64,000 nucleotides of DNA from Brachycybe producta (lineage: Eukaryota; Arthropoda; Diplopoda; Playtdesmida; Andrognathidae). Below the pieces are notes generated by a model. That model had not been told where the DNA came from. It saw only the letters and a list, made by a program, of their open reading frames with translations, and made no database searches. This document shows positions 1 to 10,432 of the stretch, in pieces. Both the position numbers and the translations under genes were made by a program. Where the stretch lies: NCBI GenBank assembly GCA_036925085.1, contig JAUPFP010000006.1:5111131-5175130 (forward strand), read 5' to 3'. Within the stretch, counting starts at the first letter, position 1. Each line of letters starts with the position of its first letter.

Positions 1-58
<58 letters not shown>
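1..58. repeat. (TAA)n microsatellite
   Basis: Uninterrupted TAA/AAT triplets run from the window edge to base 58, so the array is cut by the window boundary. Confidence 0.95.
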
Positions 59-59
<1 letters not shown>

Positions 60-1960
60 TTATTAATGGTTTTACAGGATGTACATCAACACTTACATTT
101 AACCCTGGTCAATATGAAAAAAAAATAAATAAAATGTTAAAACCCAGAAATACATAGAAATATACAAAAAGGTGAGAATAAATTATTTCATTGTCATTAA
201 TTCCCCATCTCAGCTTGTGCACACAACCAACAAGTTAGGTCCAATGACTTTACATTGACATAGAATTGTCTACTGCATTTTGTGGCTAATATTGATAATA
301 AGAGAGAAGGAAAAAATACTCTCTGCCAACATACAATTTCAAAAGAAAACCAAATTAAAAAAAATAGGCAGAAACGGTTGGCAATTTTCAGAGATAATCA
401 TGGCTGGACAATCCAGAATTGATCATTTGTATCCAGCTTAATTCGTTCTTCAAATGGGACTTTAATTTTCATAGTAAAAAAGAGCTTAAAACCAATAAAT
501 ATATAATTGTTTCTGCTGTTGAAGCGTAATGTGTAAGCAGTGCTGAAAGAGAATAATATTATGAAAAATATTGAAAATTTTCAAATAATTTTTTTTATAT
601 AATGTATTTTAATAACTAATAATGTCTACTCAAAATTGTTAAGATTGTAAATAAATGCAATAGAAATAATTTATTTAAAAAAAATATTTGTTCAGTGTGA
701 AATTCATATTATGTGATTTCAAATATAATATAGTTGAAAATGATTTCAATTGATGCGTGCATTATGTTCATTAATACTTTAAACCGAATTTAATTTCATA
801 ATGCGCTGACCGGAGGCATGTTCTAAATCATAATTGGATTTCATCCTTGAATTTTCTTATAGCTTCTGGGTATTTTTGTTAAAAACTTCACATCCGATAC
901 ACTATAATAAAAAAAATGAATGTTTAGCAACATTTGTTTATTCTGAATGCATCCAAAACGCCTAAAGAAACTCAGCGTTAGCTTAATCAAATGTATTCTT
1001 TGCTTTAAAAAATTTTTTTTTCTTCTTTTATTTATTCAGCTTAATTAATGCCCATTCAGCACATTATGCTTGGTATGCAGCTATTTGCCAAAATATGTAA
1101 ATGAAAGAGAATAATTTAATAACAATTCTTGTTACTATGCGTTTCAGAAGCAGTATTAGGGAAGAAATAGAAAGCTGTTTTTTTTAACTAGAAGATTAAA
1201 TGGATCATTTGAGAGTATTTTTTATGTTATCATTAAAAATAAATTTTTAATGCAATTTTAAATTCTTTCTCTTTGTTTTCAAACTGCTTTATAAAGCTTA
1301 TTTATAGCAACATATACATTATTTTATGTTTTAAAGTTTTTCTGCAAAAAAAAAATTAATCTTAAAAAAAAACAATAACCATGATTTCTGACGAAATTGA
1401 AAATTTGACATCAAATTTAACATTAATAACATTTTATACCTTGCTTCTATTTGGTCAAAATATGAGGTGAAAACAAATTTTGATGTGGTCAATTGTCAAA
1501 AAAAAAAAATGTCTGGCCTCCCAGAAGTCCCAAAACGTTCGAAAAAAGCACAAGGATTCAAGAATTTTTGAAATTCGAAAAAATGCGTTAAAAGCTGTGA
1601 GGACTTTTCTAAATTTCACTGATTCTTTTACCGAATCTATCAAGCATATTTCCAGAACTTACCCCATTTCAGCAATAGAGCAAATAAACTAATCACAGAG
1701 ACCTAATGCTGAAAATGACTGATTTGTATTCCTCTTCTATCTGATCTGGCCTGATTAATTTTGTTCATAAGGTGAACTTTAAAAAAGTTATATTTGTTAC
1801 AATAAACAGCATATATGGTATGGCTGCGGATATATTTAAAATTTTCTATCTGGCCCACACTCTTAATAAAGTTGCACATGTCTGGTTGAATCTTTTTTTC
1901 ATTTGTAACTCTAATTTGAGTGCCTGTCTGATGTTATAACTGTGGTATTTGTGACTACGA
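59..1960. other. AT-rich stretch without a recognisable gene
   Basis: No convincing exon on either strand; open frames here are short and of low complexity. Bases about 1085-1205 match an interspersed repeat seen again near 39.70 and 47.8 kb (shared text AAATGAAAGAGAA, then TTTCAGAAGCA, then ACTAGAAGA). The rest shows nothing I can name. Confidence 0.6.
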
Positions 1961-2410
1961 ATATACACTGAGCATGCACTGTATTGCAAGAGTAGGCCTA
2001 CTGAGGGCATGCGCCACCCTCAAGTTTTTTTCCTGTGGTCCTGCCTAAGCCAACTTCAAGTAAACTACTGTATGCAGTGCATTATACTTGGGATGGAGTG
2101 ACAACTCTTAACAAAATTAGAGAGATTTTTGCACAGACCGATTCATATTACTGGTCATTTGTTCGAAGAGTGGCAGTACAATAGAACTCTCTTGCAGAGG
2201 GTTTTATATGCATGAAAATAAACTTGTATTTCGGGGCTTTTAATTTTCTGACAATGAAATTAATTCAGCTGCACCAGAACATGTTGCAATTATTGTTGTT
2301 GGGTTTATATTTTTGGGTTTTGACAATGCATTTCACATGCTGCAATTGGACTTTTGTTCCTCTATCACATGCCTTCTTGGCTGCTTGCAGACTAATTTTT
2401 CAAATTTAAA
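1961..2410 (+). repeat. Unclassified interspersed repeat, copy 1
   Basis: The stretch 2060-2190 aligns by eye with 55290-55430 (shared runs around TTAGAGAGATTTTTGCACAG and CTGGTCATTTGTTC). Its 3' part (GACAATGCATTTCACATGCTG and on to GGCTGCTTGCAGACTA) recurs near 20.13, 55.6 and 56.44 kb and inverted near 56.17 kb. Weak remnants of a protein-coding frame are visible, but I could not assign a family. Confidence 0.5.
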
Positions 2411-3100
2411 TTCATATATCATTAATATGAATGTCTGAGTATGTCTCCCCTTCATTTGCAGAATTTCTAATTTGTAATAAAATTTTAAATTTATTTCGAT
2501 AGAGTAGTTTTTTTAAGCAAGATAAAATACCAAAGATGAAATGTCTTATGTTTTCATTGCGCTAGTGAAGAGTCTGCTAGTTTTTATTATTATTATTTTT
2601 TTTTTAATAATTTGTTTTATTCTGAGTAAAAAAAAATTCTATTTTGATTCGATTTCTGCGAAATGAAATGTTTATTTTCTTGTTCTTGTGTATTTTTCAG
2701 ATGCGGTTTTTTGAGTTACCAAAAAGAATTCAATATTTTGCTGATTGTAGCAAAAAAAATAATAATAATAAAGAAGGATTATTATGTGTGTGTGTGTATT
2801 TTTCTACTGAGTTTTCTTTGAGGCGATGATGGTTGAGGATTGGATATTTATTTAGGTAGGTTTTACTTCTATTTCTTCTTCTTCTTCTCTACATTTATAT
2901 GAATATTCCTGTATATATATATATCAATGTAGACAGACTAACAATTTTAATATTTATGCATTTTTTTGCTTGTTGTTGTTGTTGTCTACTTAAATTAATA
3001 ATACAATATTTTGTTTTGTTTTTATATCTGTTATTATTTTGACATGATGAAATGGAAATAATATTTGGTGTAATTGCATATTATTAGGACTTTTATATAT

Positions 3101-3102
3101 GA

Positions 3103-3157
<55 letters not shown>
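3101..3157. repeat. (AT)n microsatellite
   Basis: A long AT dinucleotide array, flanked by an inverted pair (ATTAGGA on the left, TCCTAATA on the right). It gives a poly-Tyr/Ile shadow frame that is not a gene. Confidence 0.95.
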
Positions 3158-3160
<3 letters not shown>

Positions 3161-4169
3161 CCTAATAATATTCACGTTTTTTTTTTCCTCTCTTTCATAT
3201 ATTTCTTTTTTGTGTGTCTGAAATTAGAAAGATTCTGATTAATTCCATTAAATTCATCACGTTTTGATGAAATGAACTAAAATAAAAGACACTAAACATG
3301 GGTTGAAAATAAAAAAAAATACAATGGTTCGTGACGTCACACACCGATGAATAAATTGATGAATAACGGAATGTGCTGATACTAGCCACCCACACATACA
3401 TATAGGCTAATATGTAAACATGCAAATTATTTTCCAAATTATTTTCGCTCCAATGTTTTAATTTTAAATTTCAAATAGAAATTGGTGACATTTCATGAAA
3501 TCGATCAATTCCAAGTTTTCATAACAATTTCGTGGTCTACTTTTCAAAGAATTGATTCAAAAGTACAAGAATTTAGCCAGTTCCTATTGGCAGGTTTAAT
3601 GTAAACATCATACAATGATGAATGCTATTTTTTTTATATTTACAAGTTTGTATACTAAAGAATATGTAAAACAAACAAACACAAAAAATTGCACATACAT
3701 TGCTTGCATGCAATCTAAACACAAAAAATGCACGACGAATGCACACGTTACAATTTACAAAATGTTACGAAGTAAAAACTTTAAAAATAAATGTGTACAT
3801 TATAATAAGGTGCACATTCATAACATCTGGTCATTTGCGTCTTTTTTATAGCCATTTGCAGAAGTTTCCCGTAGTTTATCTGTCTAACACACGTTAAATA
3901 TTAAAATGTATAAAAGTCAAAATTCAAGAAGAAAACTTGGTAGTTGAACAACAAATTGAACCCTCCGAACAGGGTAACAAAATTGAAATAAACTCGATGT
4001 TCAATTTGGAAGTACACGCAAAACATGATTCCATTATTCAAAACTCTGGTTATTGTTAGTTTTGAAAAGAACTTAAAGAAAAACTTGTTCATTGAAGAAT
4101 AAATGAATCCTTGTTATGATATCTTGGTGTTCATAAACTTTTATGTCTTAAGGCACACACTAACATTTT

Positions 4170-4712
4170 TTGTTGCAATACAGTGTTGCGGGGCAGAATC
4201 GCAACTGACGCGATTCAGACCCGCAACAGTGTTCCGTGTCCACACCTGCACTCAGTTTCTCTCCATCCTTCTGGCTTTCACCATGTCATAATCACCTGCA
4301 GACAGTGGCCCTTTCAATATGTCCTTACACTGTCATTGATCAAGTGGGGCGAATACAACAGAAACGGTGGTGGGCACTTGGGCACATAAGCATTTCTCAG
4401 CTGAAAACACATTCAGTTCACCCTGAAATTAGGAGATGGGGTCATTAGTTCGAAATCCCCAAAACAAAATTTAGTAGTGAATTTACACAGAAGGTCCATC
4501 AAGAAATAATTAAAAGCAAACTGAGCTTTTTGAGTCTTTGTTCGTGTTTCAAAAGATGTCCACACTATGAAATGTTTCTTATTTTGATGGGAGACAAGAA
4601 TCATGAATCTGAGCTGACACGATTCAACCCTGAAACATTTCAACATTGTTTACGGGTCTTAATCGCAATTAACGCGATTCAGACCAGCAACATTGTTGTT
4701 GCGATACAATTT
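4170..4712. mobile_element. Foldback element with terminal hairpins (MITE candidate)
   Basis: Both ends carry related sequence in opposite orientation: the left has GTTGCAATACA and then GAATCGCAACTGACGCGATTC, the right GAATCGCGTTAATTGCGAT in inverted sense and then ATTGTATCGCAAC. Each end is itself a hairpin. The interior has no transposase. No target duplication could be fixed. Confidence 0.45.
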
Positions 4713-4920
4713 TGAAAAATCACAAAATAGTTTTTCATGAAAAAAGTCAATGGAAAATCCTCCCCCCCCCCCAAGAAAAAAAACCGGGTCATTTTCAAAC
4801 AAACGATGAACATTTTTATTTTAACATTTTTTCATTTAAACAAGTAAAGAGTGAATTTAAATTGATGCAACAAACATAACAAAAACGAGTAAATCGAGAA
4901 ATAAGAAAGAGTTAAAAGTA

Positions 4921-4926
4921 TTTATT
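4921..4926 (-). terminator. Poly(A) signal overlapping the stop codon
   Basis: On the minus strand the last codons read CAA TAA A, so a canonical AATAAA overlaps the stop codon. If used, the 3' UTR would be only about 10-30 nt long. No other AATAAA was seen in the next 60 nt. Confidence 0.5.
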
Positions 4927-5641
4927 GTGAAATTATGAGTTTTCCGTTTTGATCAAGTCCAGCCGACTGTGATCCATGTTTCGCCGTCAGTTCTTGTTCA
5001 TTCATATGGACACTTCTAGTCCCTCTTTTTGCGAACAGGTGAGCGTCAGGTGATACCGATGCGCATGCGTACACCAAAGGAGTATCCACCGAAATTGTAC
5101 ATCTCGTAGGAGACGTCTTCATCACTCGACGTCCTCCATCTCTCTGTACGGTGACGTCACCGTTGTCGTCCTGTGACACTTTGACTCCGCCCACTGTCCA
5201 TACTTCACCCCATGTATTATGGTGGTAGTGGCCGGCAGTGGTCACTGCGTCCAGGCAGTCGCTCACCACGTCTCTACCGTGACTGGAACCCTCGTAGAAA
5301 ACGTCCAGAGTGAAATCGTAATTAAGATCGAAGAATTTCTCGACTGTCGTTCTGACTCCACCCATGTCCAATAAGTAGACCACTGGCGATCCGGGCCGCT
5401 TGAACGTCACGCCTCTATTGGACAATTTTGCTTTTCGATCATTGGCTGATTGTAATTGGACGTTGGTATTCGATTGGTAAATGCGTCCTGTTGAATGGAT
5501 AATCGAACTGGTCGAACCGTGCCAATCGATCGCTCCTTTGCATCGACCCATTGGGTTAATCAATCGAATCGCGTTTTCCAGTGTGATGTCAACGCGGATA
5601 CCGTGTTTCAGGTAGATGCAAATTGAACCGAATGACGTCAC
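4922..5641 (-). CDS. Uncharacterised gene, terminal exon
   Basis: A 720-nt exon that begins after AAATATATCAG and continues the frame of the upstream exon (GPV joins VTSFGS). It encodes 239 residues to TAA. The only in-frame start-like codon at its head is GTG directly after the acceptor, and a stop lies three codons before that, so this is an exon rather than an intact single-exon gene. Features include ENAIRLINPMGRCKG, STGRIYQSNTNVQLQ, LNYDFTLDVFYEG and a tail LTAKHGSQSAGLDQNGK. Confidence 0.75.
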   Translation of the reverse strand: MTSFGSICIYLKHGIRVDITLENAIRLINPMGRCKGAIDWHGSTSSIIHSTGRIYQSNTNVQLQSANDRKAKLSNRGVTFKRPGSPVVYLLDMGGVRTTVEKFFDLNYDFTLDVFYEGSSHGRDVVSDCLDAVTTAGHYHHNTWGEVWTVGGVKVSQDDNGDVTVQRDGGRRVMKTSPTRCTISVDTPLVYACASVSPDAHLFAKRGTRSVHMNEQELTAKHGSQSAGLDQNGKLIISQ

Positions 5642-7086
5642 CTGATATATTTAAATTACAACAATATGGTTTTCAAATTTAGATCGGTTTTACTGAACCG
5701 TTTTCTAAATAGTCATTGCAAAATGCTCAATGAAATTCGCGTTAGTTGTTTTGCGTTTCAAAAGCAACATTCCCTGTACATTCCGTTATTCATCGACTTA
5801 ATCACCATTATGATGTCACGTTTATAGTAATATATGAATGTGACATCACACCAGTGGATAAATTGATGAATAAAGGAATTAAGGTGGCTTTATAGATATT
5901 CATTTTGCTTTTGTCCCCTCAGACGCCTAATGGCTAATGTTATGATCCGTAGACGTTTTTGTAGAATTTCGAAGCAAAAATGTCAAGCGAATGTTTTTTT
6001 TTAGAAACATGGAAAAAATTGAAATTGTTTACAAAACTGGAATGGTAAAATATTATGTTAATATTTCTTTCATGACAATATCTTACAAAATAAACATTTT
6101 ACAGCAGTTTGAAAATGACCCATTTTTAAGTTGTTCTATCTTCGCTTTTTTTCTCCAAACTGTCTTAAAAAGTTTATTTTGAAAGATATCGTCATGAAAA
6201 ACGTTTTAGCATTATCACCAACTATTCTAGTTTATAAAACATTTTGAACTTTTGTAAATATTTCATTTCTTAGACAATGTTTTTTTAAAGCGCTTAAAAA
6301 TGATAAAAACTGAAGCTCCGCCTTCTTTTCCATTGTCTCTGTCTCTTTAAAAAGGAATGGATGACGTCATAAACTTTGTTTATTTATTTTACGTGTGACG
6401 TCATTTCCTTTTCTCTGTTGTGGTTCTCAACGTTTGTCTTTAGTAAAATGCCCATTCAACCGATAGATTTCAGCGAGCTTCAGTATGAAAAAAAAAAGAC
6501 TAGCTAAATAAATGCGGCCCGCTTTAAACAAATATTGAGAACCTCTGTTATTTTCTAATATTTTAGCGTTATTAACAATAAAGGGCCTCTTTATAATGGG
6601 GCAAGGGCCACTACTACTTTGATTGGTTGTCAGCGTTTCTCACTGATTATGATGTGGGACCTCCACCCCACCCCCTCGCTTTTTCAGGACCTTATGGCCC
6701 TTGAATTTGGGGGGCTTGTGCCCTTTTCTAATTCGCGATTTTGTTCTTAATCAATTTTTTTTTTAAATCTAAGATGAAATTACCACTGGGCCATAATAGG
6801 TGTTCTCCACTTGATTGACCATATTCAAGTGTGTCATGAGCCCCATCATATGTTCGATTGCCCCACGGTCCCTCTCCAGATTTGTAAAAGGCCCAGTGCG
6901 ACCCATATCAAGTTGGGGCGCGTTATTCTCGTAGACGAAATAGAACTCTCCTCTTCTACGGGGCCTATCAACAAGGGGAGTCACGGTATACAGGCCACGA
7001 GGCCTCGGCCTCAAATAGTCATTCAGCATCATCGTTAAAAAGATGCTTCTGTTTTTCAAAAGCTGATTCAAAACGGTCTTTTTGTT
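4922..7086 (-). CDS. Uncharacterised protein gene, last two visible exons (5' end not found)
   Basis: Two exons on the minus strand, 7086-6784 and 5641-4922, join in phase 0 to give 340 residues that end at a TAA. Upstream of each exon is a good AG acceptor, and the first exon ends in GTG then GTAATT. Neither reading frame starts with ATG, so the true start lies further upstream beyond 7.09 kb and was not found. I recognise no named family or domain. The protein looks soluble, with no membrane segment. It is rich in beta-type alternating segments (SICIYLKHGIRVDITL, VVYLLDMGGVRTTV, FTLDVFYEGSSHG, GEVWTVGGVKVSQ) and has a basic, Arg/Pro-rich stretch LRPRPRGLYTVTPLVDRPRR. Codon-like regularity, splice sites and a poly(A) signal argue for a real gene; function is unknown. 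Confidence 0.75.
5765..5895. repeat. Small palindromic repeat in the intron of the uncharacterised gene
   Basis: The left arm (CATTCCGTTATTCATCGACTT, then GATGTCACG) is inverted against the right arm (TGTGACATCACACC, then AATTGATGAATAAAGGAAT). A diverged single arm also occurs at about 3328-3375. It looks like a short MITE. Confidence 0.55.
6784..7086 (-). CDS. Uncharacterised gene, internal exon
   Basis: A 303-nt exon, acceptor TCGAATTTCAG then AACAAAAAG, donor GTG then GTAATT, phase 0 at both ends. It encodes 101 residues including LRPRPRGLYTVTPLVDRP, GEFYFVYENNAPQLDMGRTG and PFTNLERDRGAIEHMM. If the frame is followed past the donor it meets a stop seven codons after the GTG, which supports splicing. 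The preceding exon was not located: the upstream 5 kb is filled by microsatellites and MITEs. Confidence 0.7.
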
Positions 7087-7201
7087 CTGAAATTCGATAC
7101 AAAAATACTCTCAAATGAAATTGTTGCTTGAGTTTACAAGATGGCGACGTTCTTCTTCAGAATCGAACGTTTGTTTAAATTTCAAATTCGAAAGCGCCAC
7201 A

Positions 7202-7202
<1 letters not shown>

Positions 7203-7246
<44 letters not shown>

Positions 7247-7290
7247 GGAGAGAAAGAGAAAGAGAGAGACAGAGAGAGTAGAAAAGAGCA
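7203..7290. repeat. (GT)n-(GA)n microsatellite
   Basis: GT dinucleotides pass directly into GA dinucleotides and GA-rich imperfect repeats. Confidence 0.95.
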
Positions 7291-8015
7291 GACAGAGGTG
7301 ACGATGACGTCACAGTGAGCTTGCGAGATAATGATTGCAGTGATTGCCTATCTTCAAGGGGGTCCATTCTATGCCATTGCGATCTCTATAGAAAATTGGG
7401 GTTGAATTCTAATTCTAAAGAAAGTCTCATGTGTTTTGTGGGGAAAATTAACAACTGTTTCGTTTTGTCTTTTCATTATAAGAACACAGATAATTCAAAA
7501 GATTTACTCTTGAGTAAGAATTTTGTAAAAAATAAACATGTTTAGTTAATATTTTCTTCTGAGAAAATTGACAGGTTTTTTTTAAAGAGTTGTTTAGAAA
7601 TCCTTAATGGACTACTTTAAGTGATTTTGAATTGAATTTACAGCATGATCGGAATTAATGGCTGTAAAAAAATCCTTCTTTAAAATAAAATAATTTCAAC
7701 CATTTCTTATTTTTGTAAAAAAAAATCATAAATTGTGTGCAATAGTTGTCAATGTAAAATATAGCTTCAATCAGATGTTTTTTTTAAAGAAAAGTATCTA
7801 AAGAAATTGAGGTTTTTTCATTTTTTTTGTGGGTAAATACTATTTGAACCTAATGTATTCATTTATTTTAAAGTTTATTATTAAATATTAATTTGAATAT
7901 ATAGTTAAATAACTTCATTAATAACCTTAAACCAATTTTTAAACCAATTTAAATGTTTGTTTTTTTAAATTTTAAAGCAGTTCAATAAAAATCTAACAGC
8001 TGTTTCAATCAAAAG
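7291..8015. other. No gene recognised
   Basis: AT-rich DNA. A minus-strand frame opening with MDPLEDRQSLQSLSRK near 7367 has no good splice donor and runs into the microsatellite, so I do not count it as the missing upstream exon of the neighbouring gene. Confidence 0.5.
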
Positions 8016-8019
8016 TTAA

Positions 8020-8305
8020 AGAGACCTTTACCTCCATTTCTTGTCAAAACATTGTCAATAATATAATTAAAAAAAAATTAAAAATCAGGATGTAAGGTTG
8101 GCAACCTTTGCCACTAATCCGAGTTAAAAATTGAATTTTTTGAAATTTAAAATAGCGTTGTTTGGGTGACTCATAAAAGTCTCTTCATTTTTAAGTTTTG
8201 TAAGATTTTAATGAGTTATTTTAAATTTTAAAAATCATTTTGGTAATTGTTGGGTAAGTCTTGACACAATATTTCGACAAGAAACTTCTGAAAGTAATGG
8301 TCTCT
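8020..8305. mobile_element. TTAA-type foldback MITE (family 1), short copy
   Basis: TTAA at 8016-8019 and 8306-8309 flanks an element that begins AGAGACC and ends GGTCTCT, with long inverted arms (TTACCTCC, TTGTCAA and the complements). Full-length relatives lie at 23894-24443 and 42165-42707. TTAA duplication is known for piggyBac and Kolobok transposons; no transposase is present. Confidence 0.8.
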
Positions 8306-8384
8306 TTAAGTTGAGGATTCATTTAAGATCACATTGTATTGGTGATCCTCAGCTGATCTTTGACTTAAAGTTGATGAAATCGAC

Positions 8385-8388
<4 letters not shown>

Positions 8389-8440
<52 letters not shown>
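8389..8440. repeat. (AT)n microsatellite
   Basis: A perfect AT array ending in GTATATAAT. Confidence 0.95.
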
Positions 8441-8447
<7 letters not shown>

Positions 8448-8862
8448 ATATTTGAAAAAGAAAATCCCACCAAAAAATCCGATTTAAACCATATAATCTC
8501 ATTTATTGATTTTTTTAGAAAGGTAACAATGGTTTGAAAACCTGGATTTGTGTGTCGGTCTACTGAACAGAACTAGGGTTTTTTTGTGTTACAAACTATT
8601 ATCTATTTGTTGGTGATGATGAGAGACAAAATCAATCTTAGTGAATGTCTATTATTGGCTCCTTAAACTTCACCTGTTCCACTCTAAAACTATTTTGACA
8701 CATTTTCTATATTGCTCAGTAGACTAGTAATAATACTGTACTTGTATGTCTCAATTCTGATATCTTAAATAATATCCATCGAAAAGAGAGGAGATTATTG
8801 CAAAAACACCATCTAGTCGTTACTTGACTTTATTACGTTACTAGGTTTAGTACTCGGCTTCG

Positions 8863-9115
8863 CCCAGAAAAAATAACATAATATTTTGAAACACACAAAT
8901 CAAAGTGCAATGTGCACCTTAAACATATGCTGATCGAGCTGATAGAATGACAAAAAATTGGTAATTGCGGTTATACTTTTAAAAACAATTTCAAAATCGC
9001 GAATTTCTAACTTTTATGTTCATTGAAAAAAACACCCTTTAATGGTTTTTTTTCTTACGAGCGCGTACTCAAAATACGTAAAAATAATTTTAAAAACCAG
9101 AAAAAAAAATCAGCG
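8863..9115. mobile_element. TTAA-type foldback element (family 2), truncated copy
   Basis: It matches one arm of the 845-bp element at 10433-11277 (AAAGTGCAATGTGCACCTTAA, then GCTGATCGAG, then AATCGCGAATTTCTAACT, then ACGTAAAAATAAT). It breaks off exactly where the next MITE (9120-9355) starts. Confidence 0.65.
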
Positions 9116-9119
9116 TATA

Positions 9120-9355
9120 CCTGCCTGATTCTAAGAAGAAGCGTGTGACGTCATAGGTATTGGACGAAAAAAACATTTAGAATTGTCATTTTGTCTGCTA
9201 AAAACGGGTAATTAACAAAAAAAAACTAAGGAATTCTTTTGTTTCAACTGTTGAAAATGTTTAATATCATCTCTTTTTATCAGACTTGATGGTACAATCC
9301 TAAATTCTTCATCAATCCCTATGACGTCACAAGCTTTTTCTTAGGATGAGGCAGG
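9120..9355. mobile_element. MITE with TA flanks and CCTGCC termini
   Basis: Arms of about 45 bp read CCTGCCTGATTCTAAGAAGA and then TGACGTCATAGG. They are inverted at the right end as CCTATGACGTCA, then CTTAGGATGAGGCAGG. TA (within TATA) lies on both sides, as for Tc1/mariner-type insertions. Each arm carries a TGACGTCA palindrome. Confidence 0.7.
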
Positions 9356-9803
9356 TATACAGAGGGAGTTCTCTCTAAAAACAACAAAAACATTATTACT
9401 CGTAAACTGAATTATCCGGATTAGCTTGTTGATGTTGGCATTCAACACATTGCCCTAAACTATTAGCAAATTTGTAGATTTACCGCCGATTTAGTGGTGT
9501 TGTACATTGGCTAGTACATTTGTGAAATGGCAGGTTTTTCACGTTGACTGTAACAAAGTAGGGGGCCCTATAAATTGAAATTTAGAAGCTTTGAACATAT
9601 ATTGTAAAGCGCATCAAGTTGCTAATTTCAGTTTGTTTGACAATTGGGTGGAGTTGTTATCTCATGTGTTTATTTTCGTACTTCTTTATTTTTGATGATT
9701 GTTTGCATAACTCCATAAGATTATGAGTTTTGTTTGATGTATGTTAATGTGAAATGTGTCATCATCATTTGTATCTGTCAACATTAACCCATGTTGAAAC
9801 AAC

Positions 9804-9923
9804 AGGGAGAGGATAAAAGAGAGAAAGAAAGAGAGAGAGTGAAGGAGAGAGGATGAGAGAGAGAGTGAGAAAGAGGGAGAAATAGAGAGAAAGAGAGGAT
9901 AAGAGAGAGCGAGAATGAGAACT

Positions 9924-9961
<38 letters not shown>
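9804..9961. repeat. GA-rich microsatellite
   Basis: Imperfect then perfect GA dinucleotide arrays. The Leu/Ser-rich minus-strand frame over it is an artefact of the repeat. Confidence 0.95.
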
Positions 9962-9963
<2 letters not shown>

Positions 9964-10432
9964 AGAGAATAGCACAATTTAGCTTATTTCAGATTACAAT
10001 AAAAAAATAAATATGGATCTCATTTAATTGACAAACTGCTGTTAAGCTTTGTTGGCTTAGTAGAAGAAGCACGTCACCTGCACGTACAGCAATAGAACGG
10101 ATAAAATCTCGCACCCTTTTTTTCTTTCCGGTTCAAAGTGATGAGGAGACAAAAATTACCCATGCATAAATGATACACACAATGCGCGCAGCTTACAAAC
10201 ACACAAGTGTCATCTTGCATGCAACATGCGAAGCACGAGCGAAACGCAACACATACATAACTGAAAGTGTGACACACAAACACACATAGGATATACACAA
10301 CAAAACAAATACAACTTGTGGCACACATTTCAAACAATAAACACAAATGAACAAGACACAAAAGTTTCCACGAGCACATCTGACTCACAATATGACCCAA
10401 GTGACACACATACTGCAAGTTTCTAAACTTAA

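Noticed and set aside
4236-4448. Possible SINE from a B-box-like GTTCGAAATCC near 4449
   Set aside because: No A box at the right distance and no tRNA-like folding; the foldback explanation is better.
7182-7367. Minus-strand frame starting MDPLEDRQSLQSLSRK as first exon of the uncharacterised gene
   Set aside because: No convincing donor before it enters the GA/GT microsatellite, and phase could not be matched.
10074-10418. Minus-strand frame of 114 codons rich in Cys and His
   Set aside because: Driven by CACA/TGTG-rich DNA; no domain pattern, no splice context.
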